Origin: a bacterium UBP8_UBA817
GTDB taxonomy: Bacteria > Margulisbacteria > Marinamargulisbacteria > UBA817
Reading direction: 5' to 3'
Assembly: GCA_002296285.1 (NCBI GenBank)
Contig: DBHX01000055.1
Span: 1-64,000 of the forward strand
DNA length: 64,000 nucleotides
The notes beneath the pieces are model-generated. The model made no database searches, had not been told where the DNA came from, and saw nothing but the letters and a program-made list of their open reading frames with translations. The position numbers and the translations under genes were made by a program. Shown in pieces: positions 15,979-25,200 of this stretch. The stretch's first letter is position 1, and each line of letters starts with the position of its first letter.

Positions 15979-18245
15979 TGGTGAAATATTTATTTCTTTG
16001 GTTAATCTGTGCACTTCCAATTTTGGGTCAAACAACGCAGATGGGGGCCGTGAATATTCAAACATCCATGACATCAGCGGACATTGCATCGTTTGGTCGC
16101 ATTACGCCATATGAAACCCAATCGATTGGCAATGTGCTTATTAATCCCGCCTCGTTGGGTGGCATTTCATTTAATCAAATGACGGTGTCCACCTATCAAT
16201 TGTCATCGCAGTTTGATTATCGTCATTTTAATTTTGTTATTCCTTATGGTGATTTGGTGTATGGGATTTCTTATGGTACCAATATTACTTCAGGGTTTAT
16301 TGAAACGGACATAAACAATGGGGTGATTTATGATATCGGATCATTCTCCTCAGGTTTTGACGTGTTGCATTTGTCAATGGGGCAAAAAATTAATGAAGGG
16401 TTTTTCTTTATTGATCACTTTAATTATGGGTTTGGTTTGAGTATGTTGACGCAGGTGATCGGTTCCGAGCGTCGTTCACCCGGGTATGGACTGGATGTTG
16501 GCGTGATTGCCACGACATTTTTTGATCAGTTTTGGTTGGATCGTGTGGATGTTGGGTTTTCCGTTATTAATGCCGTATCCACGGGGTTGCCGTCTTGGAC
16601 CTATGATGCCAATGTGGGGACCAGTGAGCAACAGTTGATTGAACGACAAATCTATACCGGTGCAAAGTTTAATTTATTTAACTATTCAACGGCCATTCAT
16701 ACGGGCGCCTATGTTCAAGGATTTTCGTTAAGAGATCTAATGTTTGGGATGGATTTTCAAGTAGCGAATGGCTTAAATGTGCGATTATCTACAACTTATG
16801 ATATGTTGCAGGGACAGGAATTTATTTATAATTTTGGGTCAGGGCTCATGTTAAAACGTGTCGCAGGGTTTGGGAACAGTGTGTATGATATGTCGGTGGA
16901 CTATAATTACACCATGTACCCGTTCCCGAGGTCCAATGATCCATCACATACCATTAGTATGACATTTTTAGGTCAATCAACCGATCAACGACCGGTGGTT
17001 CTTCTTCCTGAAAAATCCTATGATACCGATCAACCAACCGCTAGTTTTTCGGGAACGTCTGATCGCAATGCCTTTATTTATATTTACAATGGTGAAAGCT
17101 TGGTTGGCCAAGTGGCGGCGAATAATAATGGGAAATGGGAAGTCAATGATTTGTTTTTAGATGTTGGATATAACGCCATTACGTTTCGTTCAAAGTCGGG
17201 TACGAATGATTTGTCCAAACCATCCCCTCCGGTTGTTGTCCATTTTGATCAAAGCCCCCCTGTAATTTCAACTGAACTTGATATTATGTCGGATCAGGTA
17301 TCCATTCGCTTGACATCAAATGAACCATTAAAAGAAGCACGCTTGGTATCTGGCAATGAAACCTTGCGATTCAAAAAGATTTCGGATGCGATCTATACAT
17401 TGGCGGTTCCATTGCCCCCTGAAATGAAGTCTGGAAACCCATTGCCAGAAAAAATGATGTCCTATGATATCGTTGCCATGGATCGCATTGGCAATCAATC
17501 ACCCACAGAATCCGTTTCTTTTTTTGTTGAACCGTTATTTCCAGCGGATCAAGCGGTAGTGTATAACGATGCCATTACCGTATTGGGGTATGCGTCGCCT
17601 TATGTGGAGGCTATTTCTGTGAACGGGAAACGCATTGAAACCGATAAAAACAATGGGTTCTCAAAATCCGTGCAATTGAATTATGGGAAGCAATTGGTTG
17701 AATTAAATGTGAAAACAAGAAATGGGCAGCGGTTGAACTATTATGCTCGGTTATTGTGCATGAAGCGTTTTTCAGATATTCCAAAGTTTGCAAAGTATCG
17801 TCGTGATATCGAGTTCTTAGCCACTCTTGGGTATGTGTCCGGAAAAGACGATGGATTATTTCATCCGGAAGAAGAAATGACACGACGGGATGTTACATTG
17901 GCCATTGCAAAACAACGAAATATTGAGCCCAAGGCATTGGATTATGACCCATTCTTGGATGTTTCTAAATCAGATCCTGATGCTGGGATTATATCTGCAG
18001 CCGTTGATGCCGGCATTACTTATGCATTTGCAGATGGTACTTTTAAACCGGATGAAAAGGTATCCGTTGCCAATGCTTTTAAGATGTTAAATAACTCCGG
18101 TGTGATTGATAGTGAGGATATTGTTGTGAGTAAAAAGCCCATTAAGCGGTATGAATTTGCGCTTTATTTTAAACAAGTTCGTCGTTATGATCAGCGGGTG
18201 ATTTACCTGATGGATTGGGACCAGGGGTATAAACTTCCGAAGTAA
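15978..18245 (+). CDS. PorV-like outer-membrane barrel with Ig and C-terminal SLH regions
   Basis: I place the start at ATG 15978, which overlaps the previous stop and gives a proper signal peptide (MVKYLFLWLICALPILGQ); an upstream in-frame start at 15855 would add 41 residues lacking one. The protein has 755 residues. Residues 20-340 resemble PorV/PorQ/UPF0164 barrels: NVLINPASLGG, then alternating beta strands. A linker and Ig-like segments follow (GTSDRNAFIYIYNGESLVGQ). The last 160 residues carry SLH-type repeats (FSDIPK, LGYVSGKDDGLFHPEEEMTR; VDAGITYAFADGTFKPDEKV). SLH domains bind cell-wall polymers, so the protein may tie the outer membrane to peptidoglycan. Assignment by motif reading only. 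Confidence 0.75.
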   Translation: MVKYLFLWLICALPILGQTTQMGAVNIQTSMTSADIASFGRITPYETQSIGNVLINPASLGGISFNQMTVSTYQLSSQFDYRHFNFVIPYGDLVYGISYGTNITSGFIETDINNGVIYDIGSFSSGFDVLHLSMGQKINEGFFFIDHFNYGFGLSMLTQVIGSERRSPGYGLDVGVIATTFFDQFWLDRVDVGFSVINAVSTGLPSWTYDANVGTSEQQLIERQIYTGAKFNLFNYSTAIHTGAYVQGFSLRDLMFGMDFQVANGLNVRLSTTYDMLQGQEFIYNFGSGLMLKRVAGFGNSVYDMSVDYNYTMYPFPRSNDPSHTISMTFLGQSTDQRPVVLLPEKSYDTDQPTASFSGTSDRNAFIYIYNGESLVGQVAANNNGKWEVNDLFLDVGYNAITFRSKSGTNDLSKPSPPVVVHFDQSPPVISTELDIMSDQVSIRLTSNEPLKEARLVSGNETLRFKKISDAIYTLAVPLPPEMKSGNPLPEKMMSYDIVAMDRIGNQSPTESVSFFVEPLFPADQAVVYNDAITVLGYASPYVEAISVNGKRIETDKNNGFSKSVQLNYGKQLVELNVKTRNGQRLNYYARLLCMKRFSDIPKFAKYRRDIEFLATLGYVSGKDDGLFHPEEEMTRRDVTLAIAKQRNIEPKALDYDPFLDVSKSDPDAGIISAAVDAGITYAFADGTFKPDEKVSVANAFKMLNNSGVIDSEDIVVSKKPIKRYEFALYFKQVRRYDQRVIYLMDWDQGYKLPK

Positions 18246-18252
18246 TTTTTAA

Positions 18253-19155
18253 ATGATGACGACGCTTAGGGTAGGTCTTATGGGCGCAGGGGCAGTGGGT
18301 TGTTTTTACGCGGGGCATATGGCCAAAAAAGGGGCCCAGGTCACCATTTTAACGCGATGCCCTGAGGTGTATGATTCACCCATTTGTATTAACTCGGTGA
18401 ATGGTGATTTTTCATTTACACCTGCCGCTATTCGATCCATTCATGAGCCTGTCGATGTTGATGTGCTTATTCTTGCGACCAAGGCCTTGCCGTCCATTGA
18501 TCAAGTGGCATTGATTCGGCCATTTATGTCAAACCAAACAAAGTTGATGGTGATTCAAAATGGGATTTTTGTTGAAGATGATTTGTTGAAGGCGTTTCAG
18601 CAACCCATATTTCGTTGTTTGGCCTTTATATGTGTGTCTCGTTTATCACGAACCCAAATTCATCATATGGATTTTGGGGCACTGTCCATGGGGTGCTTAA
18701 ATGCTGATTTGGATTTATTTTCTGAGGACCCGTTGATCGACTTGCTAAAGGATTTGGATATTCCGTTTCGATTGACGCAGCGTATTCAACAATCGATATG
18801 GGAAAAACTGGTATGGAATGCGCCGTTTAATCCACTGTCTGTGCTTTGTGGTGGGCTTACAACGGAGCAATTACTTATGGATTCTGATATTACAGCACGC
18901 GTGATTGCCATTATGAAAGAGGTTCAATTGGTTGCCACTAGCGCCGGTGTGACCATTACCGATGACTTTATTCAACAAAAAATCGAACAAACCCGACAAA
19001 TGGCGCCGTATAAAACCAGCATGTGTTTGGATTATGAGGCGGGTTTGGCGATTGAGGTGGATGCTATTTTAGGAAACCTGTTAAACTATGCGGATCAACA
19101 GTCGGTTCATATCCCTCAAATTTATCGTCTTTACAATGACCTGAAGACATTGTGA
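18253..19155 (+). CDS. panE: 2-dehydropantoate 2-reductase (ketopantoate reductase)
   Basis: NADPH-dependent reduction of ketopantoate to pantoate, in coenzyme A synthesis. N-terminal Rossmann motif GAGAVG at residues 11-16, then ATKALPSIDQ and VIQNGI as in ApbA/PanE. The C-terminal helical domain has WEKLVWNAPFNPLSVLCGG, including the catalytic Lys in WEKL, and the late KTSMCLDYEAGLAIEVDAI. The 300-residue length is typical. Seven bases separate it from the SLH gene, so it may share a transcript, though it has no functional link to the surface genes. ApbA/PanE includes non-CoA ketoacid reductases, so substrate is probable rather than proven. Confidence 0.88.
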   Translation: MMTTLRVGLMGAGAVGCFYAGHMAKKGAQVTILTRCPEVYDSPICINSVNGDFSFTPAAIRSIHEPVDVDVLILATKALPSIDQVALIRPFMSNQTKLMVIQNGIFVEDDLLKAFQQPIFRCLAFICVSRLSRTQIHHMDFGALSMGCLNADLDLFSEDPLIDLLKDLDIPFRLTQRIQQSIWEKLVWNAPFNPLSVLCGGLTTEQLLMDSDITARVIAIMKEVQLVATSAGVTITDDFIQQKIEQTRQMAPYKTSMCLDYEAGLAIEVDAILGNLLNYADQQSVHIPQIYRLYNDLKTL

Positions 19156-19175
19156 ATTTGCTTTATTTTCTTGAT

Positions 19176-19201
19176 GTTTAATTTCCACTGAAACTGGGAA
19201 T
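19176..19201 (+). promoter_or_regulatory. SigB/SigF-class-like promoter of the first fibre gene
   Basis: GTTTAA (19176-19181), 14-base spacer, GGGAAT (19196-19201), followed by AA. The same arrangement precedes the three-gene fibre operon at 22191. It resembles the GTTTAA/GGGTAT promoters of the stress, sporulation and flagellar sigma group. No TTGACA/TATAAT alternative is visible. Confidence 0.5.
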
Positions 19202-19223
19202 AACAAATAGTTCAGGAGAATTT

Positions 19224-21974
19224 ATGCGATTTTTTTATTTAATGGTATTGATGGTATGTTCATTGCAGTTTTCTCTTTTTTCAGTAACTGGGAATGTCAA
19301 TGTTCAATTTCTACTTGGGGACAATGAGAATGGGGTGTTTGAGGGCACGTACAATATTACGTTTGGGATTTATCCCTCTCCAAATATGGAGGAGAGTCAG
19401 GCATTGTGGAAAGAAAGGCATGAATTAATTATTACTCAAGGGAAAGTAAGTCAAATTTTAGGAACCAAGACGGTTCTTGATTATCATCTATTTAAATCGG
19501 ATAAATTATACGTTGGGCTGTCGTTTGAAGAGTTGAGTGATCGCGTATTTGTTCCGCTGATTAGTGTGCCAGCGTCGGTGGTGTCCAAATATTCTGTGTA
19601 TGCGCGTGAAATTGAATATACCGCGGATTGGATGAAGGTTAATACCCAAAATCAGAGGGTTGGCATTGGAATTACTCAAAACTTAACCGTTCCATTTCAA
19701 GTGATTGGATCGGCCAATATTACATCAGTGAATGCAACCGGGGAACTGCATAGTCCGGATGGCTATAATGTTCATCAGTTGGATTATTTGAAACTGGTTA
19801 ATTTGGATGATTACTCGTTGTCGCCATTTGATTCTCCTTCGCGTACTTCAAATAATTCCCCAACCAAGGATGTTGTTTTTGTTACAACGTCTGGAAATGT
19901 TGGGGTTGGCATTTATGTAACCGCTGATATTACGGAACAATTGCATGTCAGCGGGAATTTAAAGGTGGATAACGGCACGTTTAGTGGACAATCAAGCATG
20001 CATTTGGTGGGTGATGCGGGGAATGTCTTGACGGATCAGGATGGCCTGCAGTTGATGTGGGATTCAAATAAAGCGGTTTTTCGGGCGGGGTATTCATCGG
20101 GAGGTAACTGGTCTATTGATCAAAATGGTAACTACTCAGCCGCCTTTGGGTTGGATAATGAGGTTTCAGGTCACTATGGGTTTTCTGCAGGGCAAGATAA
20201 TACGGTTAACACCATTCATGGCATTGCTTTTGGAAAAAGTAATCAGGTTGCCCATCGATTTTCTGGCATACTTAGTGGTGAAGCCCATCGTATTTATGCA
20301 ACAACGGATACCAATGGGGGGTATATGACCATTGCTGGGGGAAAGGATAATTCATTAACAGGTGATTATGGGTTTATTGGTGGCGGCAATGGCAATCAAG
20401 TATTGGATGATTCGAAATATGCGTCCATTGTTGGTGGAAAATCCAACATTATTTATGGCTCATCTGATTATTCTGTGATTTTGGGTGGGAAAAATAATAA
20501 AATTTATGGGGACTATTCCGTTGCGATGGGTAAAAATGCCCAAATAGGGTCTTCTTTAGAAGCTCATGATGGGGTGTTTATGTTTGCGGATAGTACGGTT
20601 CAACAGGGAGCGACTTTGCGGAGTTATTACCCAAATCAGTTTTTGGTGCATGCCATCAATGGCATTCTTTTTGGACTCAGTGACTTTAATCATAAAGTCG
20701 ATTTGGAGATTGATGAGTTTAAAACCTATCCTCCCTCCACTCAAACGGTTAAAGATCATACCATACGAACGGCTGGGGATATTGTGGCGGCGGATGAGAA
20801 TGGTAACTTGGGGTATTTGGTGGGGGATGGGACCTACATTACCAATGTTTCCAGTTTATGGATGAGTAATAGTGCGGATAGTTCTGTTTATTTGGATACT
20901 CAACGGGTGGGCATTGGTGCAGATAATAGTGCGGTTCCTGCAACGGCTATATTGTATTTAAAAGAGAATGCATTTCCATCGAATATTCGAATTGAATCAG
21001 ATTCTGCTGGGTTACTCGATGTTGGCGTAGATGGGGAAGATTCTGTGATTGAATCCAGCAATCAGTTGTTATTTAAACGATCTGGAACGGATATTTTTGA
21101 AATTACAAATAATAATGAGTTTTACTCCAAGGTTAATGTTGGAATCAATAAACCAAACCCTGAGCATGCTTTGGATATTGATGGGACGGTAAAAATTACA
21201 GAGGGGTTGGAATCGGGTGGCCTAACCACCTCGGGGACCATTACGGCCAATGCTTTTGTCGGGGATGGATCTGGCATAACGGATGCTCAAGTTTCGTATA
21301 TGGTCCCCGGTAGTGCTAGCGCTATAAGTGGGCAAAAGCATTTGGTGATGAGTAATGATGGGTTTGTGGCTATTGGGCAGGTGGCGCTTGATTATGCCAG
21401 TTCTTCATCGAGCAGAACCGTGGATGCATTGCTTCATGTAGGTGATGCGGGCTCAACGCAACTGAAACTTGAAAAAACAGGGGATGGACGATTTACAACC
21501 ATGACATCTGGGGCTCAATTTGATTTAACGTTTCATAACTATTATACGGATACAGATAATATATTTTCCATCAATTCGAAAAAAACTGATTCTCAAACCT
21601 CATTGGTGATGGTGTCTGCGAAAGGGCATGTTGGGATATTGAAGGATCCGACAGCTGAGGATGCCTTGTCGGTGAGTGGCAATGTATCGGCCACGACATT
21701 TTCAGGAAATGGTGAATATATCACCAATGTGCAATTGGATTCCGACCAAAGTACTCAAATTACGTTTAACTCGATCATAACATTCAAGGAAATGTTGAAG
21801 TTGGAGCCTCATAACCATAATGACCCTCCCTCATGTACAGCAGCGGACGTGGGTTCCATTTATTCGATTTATTCAGGGGATACTAATTCAGGGTCCGTGG
21901 CGATTTGTGCATGCATTGCGGAGGGGACTCGGAAAAACTTGATTGATAATACAAAAGATATTGCATGCCAGTAA
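19224..21974 (+). CDS. Fibre-like surface protein with YadA-head repeats (916 residues)
   Basis: Signal peptide at residues 1-20 (MRFFYLMVLMVCSLQFSLFS) then a beta-rich N-terminal domain. Next come motifs of the 'GIGT..P...L.V.G' kind common in phage tail-fibre-like proteins (QRVGIGITQN; GNVGVG; FVGDGSGITD). Residues about 300-445 contain YadA-head-like repeats (TIAGGKDNSLTGDYGFIGGG; SVILGGKNNKIYGDYSVAMG). More fibre modules follow. The C-terminus has one HNH and a Cys-containing cap (PPSCTAADVGSIYSI) instead of the collar tip of its three paralogues. A good AGGAG site and its own promoter precede it. Secretion route and trimerisation are inferred. Confidence 0.75.
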   Translation: MRFFYLMVLMVCSLQFSLFSVTGNVNVQFLLGDNENGVFEGTYNITFGIYPSPNMEESQALWKERHELIITQGKVSQILGTKTVLDYHLFKSDKLYVGLSFEELSDRVFVPLISVPASVVSKYSVYAREIEYTADWMKVNTQNQRVGIGITQNLTVPFQVIGSANITSVNATGELHSPDGYNVHQLDYLKLVNLDDYSLSPFDSPSRTSNNSPTKDVVFVTTSGNVGVGIYVTADITEQLHVSGNLKVDNGTFSGQSSMHLVGDAGNVLTDQDGLQLMWDSNKAVFRAGYSSGGNWSIDQNGNYSAAFGLDNEVSGHYGFSAGQDNTVNTIHGIAFGKSNQVAHRFSGILSGEAHRIYATTDTNGGYMTIAGGKDNSLTGDYGFIGGGNGNQVLDDSKYASIVGGKSNIIYGSSDYSVILGGKNNKIYGDYSVAMGKNAQIGSSLEAHDGVFMFADSTVQQGATLRSYYPNQFLVHAINGILFGLSDFNHKVDLEIDEFKTYPPSTQTVKDHTIRTAGDIVAADENGNLGYLVGDGTYITNVSSLWMSNSADSSVYLDTQRVGIGADNSAVPATAILYLKENAFPSNIRIESDSAGLLDVGVDGEDSVIESSNQLLFKRSGTDIFEITNNNEFYSKVNVGINKPNPEHALDIDGTVKITEGLESGGLTTSGTITANAFVGDGSGITDAQVSYMVPGSASAISGQKHLVMSNDGFVAIGQVALDYASSSSSRTVDALLHVGDAGSTQLKLEKTGDGRFTTMTSGAQFDLTFHNYYTDTDNIFSINSKKTDSQTSLVMVSAKGHVGILKDPTAEDALSVSGNVSATTFSGNGEYITNVQLDSDQSTQITFNSIITFKEMLKLEPHNHNDPPSCTAADVGSIYSIYSGDTNSGSVAICACIAEGTRKNLIDNTKDIACQ

Positions 21975-22067
21975 TTTAACCATGGTATAAAATTTTTTTA
22001 TCGAGTGATATGTTTGATTTTAACTGTGTGACTTATTTCATATCCTGCATTTTGTTTGTTGATTGCC

Positions 22068-22096
22068 AAAAAATGGATGATTCTGAGTCATTTTTT
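22068..22096 (+). terminator. AT-rich hairpin after the first fibre gene
   Basis: AAAAAATG (22068-22075) pairs with CATTTTTT (22089-22096). The T-run forms the 3' arm of a weak stem. It lies between the first fibre gene and the promoter of the next operon. Weak support. Confidence 0.4.
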
Positions 22097-22190
22097 ACGG
22101 ATTGGATGGATTTCGTTTGAGTTTTATTTTTTGTCAATTTCATCATGGCTATTTTTGTTGAAAACTAAGATGCTTTTTCCTTAAATTAAT

Positions 22191-22216
22191 GTTTAATCCC
22201 CTGAAAAAAAGGGAAT
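22191..22216 (+). promoter_or_regulatory. SigB/SigF-class-like promoter of the three-gene fibre operon
   Basis: GTTTAA (22191-22196), 14-base spacer, GGGAAT (22211-22216), then AAAA. Spacing and both hexamers match the element at 19176 exactly, and part of the spacer (CTGAAA) also matches. The start codon follows 17 bases after the second hexamer. Confidence 0.5.
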
Positions 22217-22233
22217 AAAACAATGGTGAATTC

Positions 22234-25200
22234 ATGACATCTTTAAATCGGTTTTTATTTGGATGTGTTTTTTTTCTTATGCTGTGGGGCGGCCCACAGG
22301 TTTTTGCTGAGCGATTTTATTCCATTAATAATACCTTGCCCTCAAATGTGGTCATATCTGGGGTGATTCATCCGGATGATGAGAGGACTTACAATGGCGA
22401 ATATGAGGCTTTGTTGGAGTTTTTTAACGACGATGGGAGTGCCCCAACCGTTAATGTCACAAAACAAGTGACATTTCATCAAAATTATTTTCGAGTTCAA
22501 GTGGATTTGGTGTCCATTTTACATTCCATGTTTTTACATCGAAAAAAAATGTTTGTTCGCTTGAGCATTGATGATGTCAATATTACGTTGCCATTTGCAT
22601 CCGTTCCAGTCACCATTAAATCGGGGCTGGCCACAACCACCAATCGAATGATTGACGATAATGTGATGTCAATTGACTATGATCAACAACGGATTGGCAT
22701 TGGTACCAGCGTTCCTTCGAGTACGGTGCATGTGGTTGGCACGGTGAATGCCACTGAGTTTTTTGTGGGTGATGGATCACAATTAACCAACTTAAAGTAT
22801 GCCGGTGGGGATAATTATAATTTTTTAAAATCTCAAAACGGTGAGTTTGTGGTTATTACCGTGAATGCCATTGGAAAAATGATGGTGGGAGGTCGCATGG
22901 GGGTGGATATTCCAAAATATGATTTGCAAGTGTATGGATCGTTGCTTGTTGAACCCAACGAAAGGGTGTCTTCGGACATTATTTCGGGCGCTGGTTCTCG
23001 GTGGATGTGGTATTCTGATCGATCAGTATTGCGAATTGGGTATACGCCGTCTATCTACTGGGATGACGCCTACAGTGGGGATGACTCCATTGCGTTTGGG
23101 TATGCCACCATCGCGCAAGGCAATCATTCCATTGTTGGTGGAGGGTATTACAACTTGGCCCAAGCCGATTGGGCGGTCATTGCTGGAGGAAGTGATAATA
23201 TCATTCGTGGTGAACAGGGGATCATTTTGGGTGGTCAAAAAAATACCATTCGTAGTGAATCATCCATTATTTTGGGTGGTCTTGATAATATTGCCAGTAA
23301 AAATGCCGTTGTGCTGGGTGGGTTTGACAACGCATCCTTTGGTGTTGGTGGGGTTGTTTCCGGATATAGAAATTTTTCTTCTGGTGAGGAAATTCTGATT
23401 TTGGGTGGAAAAAATAATACGGGGTTTGCTCCGAAATCGTATTTAATTGGATCCAACATCACCACTTTAGAAGAGCATTCCCACTCCCTTTTGATTAATG
23501 CCTCAAATACATCCGATGAATCGGTGGTTTCCAGTCATATAAAAATTAAGGCGCCTGCTGGGGTTGGTATTGGTACCAATGAGACGCTTTCAAATGGATT
23601 AACCATTCAAGGTGCGGTGTCGGCAAATATGCTTTATGGTGATGGGAGTCAAATTCAAAATTTGAAAAATCCACAAAGTGCATGGACCCCACACCCATTG
23701 GATCCGAATTTTTTAACTTATCCTCATCGATTGGGCGTGTTAACGCGTGATTTATTGGAGTCGTTGAATGTTAGTGGAAGCATTCATTTGTCTGGGGTTG
23801 CTCAACCCGATGCTGGGACCATTCGTTATGAGAATGATGATTTTTCTGTGTATAAAACAGGAATTGGTTGGGTCAGTTTGACAATGAGTGATACGGATAC
23901 CACCTACAATGCAATAGAGAGCATGGTGTTGGATGATTCAAATTTGACGTTTTATATTGCAACTCAAAATGCCATCATTGGACAGGTAAAGAAGTGGAAT
24001 GGGCAATATTGGGATCATGACTATTTGGATCAATTTATTGAAGAACCTGAATTGTCGAGATTTAATGATGTGAGCTTGCCCAAACGGTTGTATTTGCCCA
24101 CCGGTGATGTGGCCATTAATTTGGGTGTTGACCCTTCAAATTTAACCCCGTTTAATGCGCCATTTACAGTAATTACAAAACCGAATAAATCAACAGGGCT
24201 CTATTTATTTGACAATAATTCTGATAGTGAAAAGATGATTTCACTGTCCGTGTCTCCACCAGGACTTCACTTTCAGGCCTATTATGATGGGGGCATGTTT
24301 CGACAGACCAATCAAGATGGCGGTGGCATTGTTCAACATGGCAATACCTTATCGATGTATGTGGATGATGCGACCGGTGTGGCGGTGAATGGGCTGTCCA
24401 TATCGTCAACGAATATTCGAATTTTTGAGGGGGATTTTAATGATCCCTCGGTTCCTTTTTATGTGGGGGGTGATATGACATCAAAATCGTTTGTATTTCA
24501 TACAGACCTAGACGGTGTTGGTATTTATTTGAGAGCGCCGTATATGCAAAATAATAATGATCGATCGGTGTTGTTTCACCAAAAAAATGATGGGGAACTA
24601 TTTATTCAATCGGTGGATCAGAGCGGTGATATGATTTTTCGGAATTACCAAGGCCAAATGGCTGTTCTTCGATCATCCACGAATGGGAAGACCAAGTTTG
24701 GGCTTACCAGTGGATCGGTACGATCAGGGCTTGATATTGAAATGGGCGATACCCACGTTTCCGATGGGTATGGGATTCAATTTAACCAACAATCGGTAAA
24801 AAAATCAGGCATTACGTTTGATTCGTCAGATTCAAAAAGAATTCAAATTCATACATCATCTGAATTTGATGTCCCAAATGTTGAAGTCTCTGAGTTGGGC
24901 AACGTTGGATTTAATGGCCCGGTCAATGATGCCCATGATTTGGTGGTTAATGCCGTGTCAGGTCGTCAATCCATTGTTCAAATTGATACGGTTGCGGCAC
25001 AAAATCCGGGATTATTGCTGCAATCCGATGGGGTGGCTGGCGATAGTGACGATGGTGATTTTTCGGATCTTCGAGAATCTTACTTCTTTGGATCAAGTGG
25101 CGATTCATTAACGCTAAATGAAGGTGATAAGTCGGCCATGATGATTTCTCAAGATGGGTATGTTGGCGTGTATGATTTAACCCCAACATCGGCCTTATCC

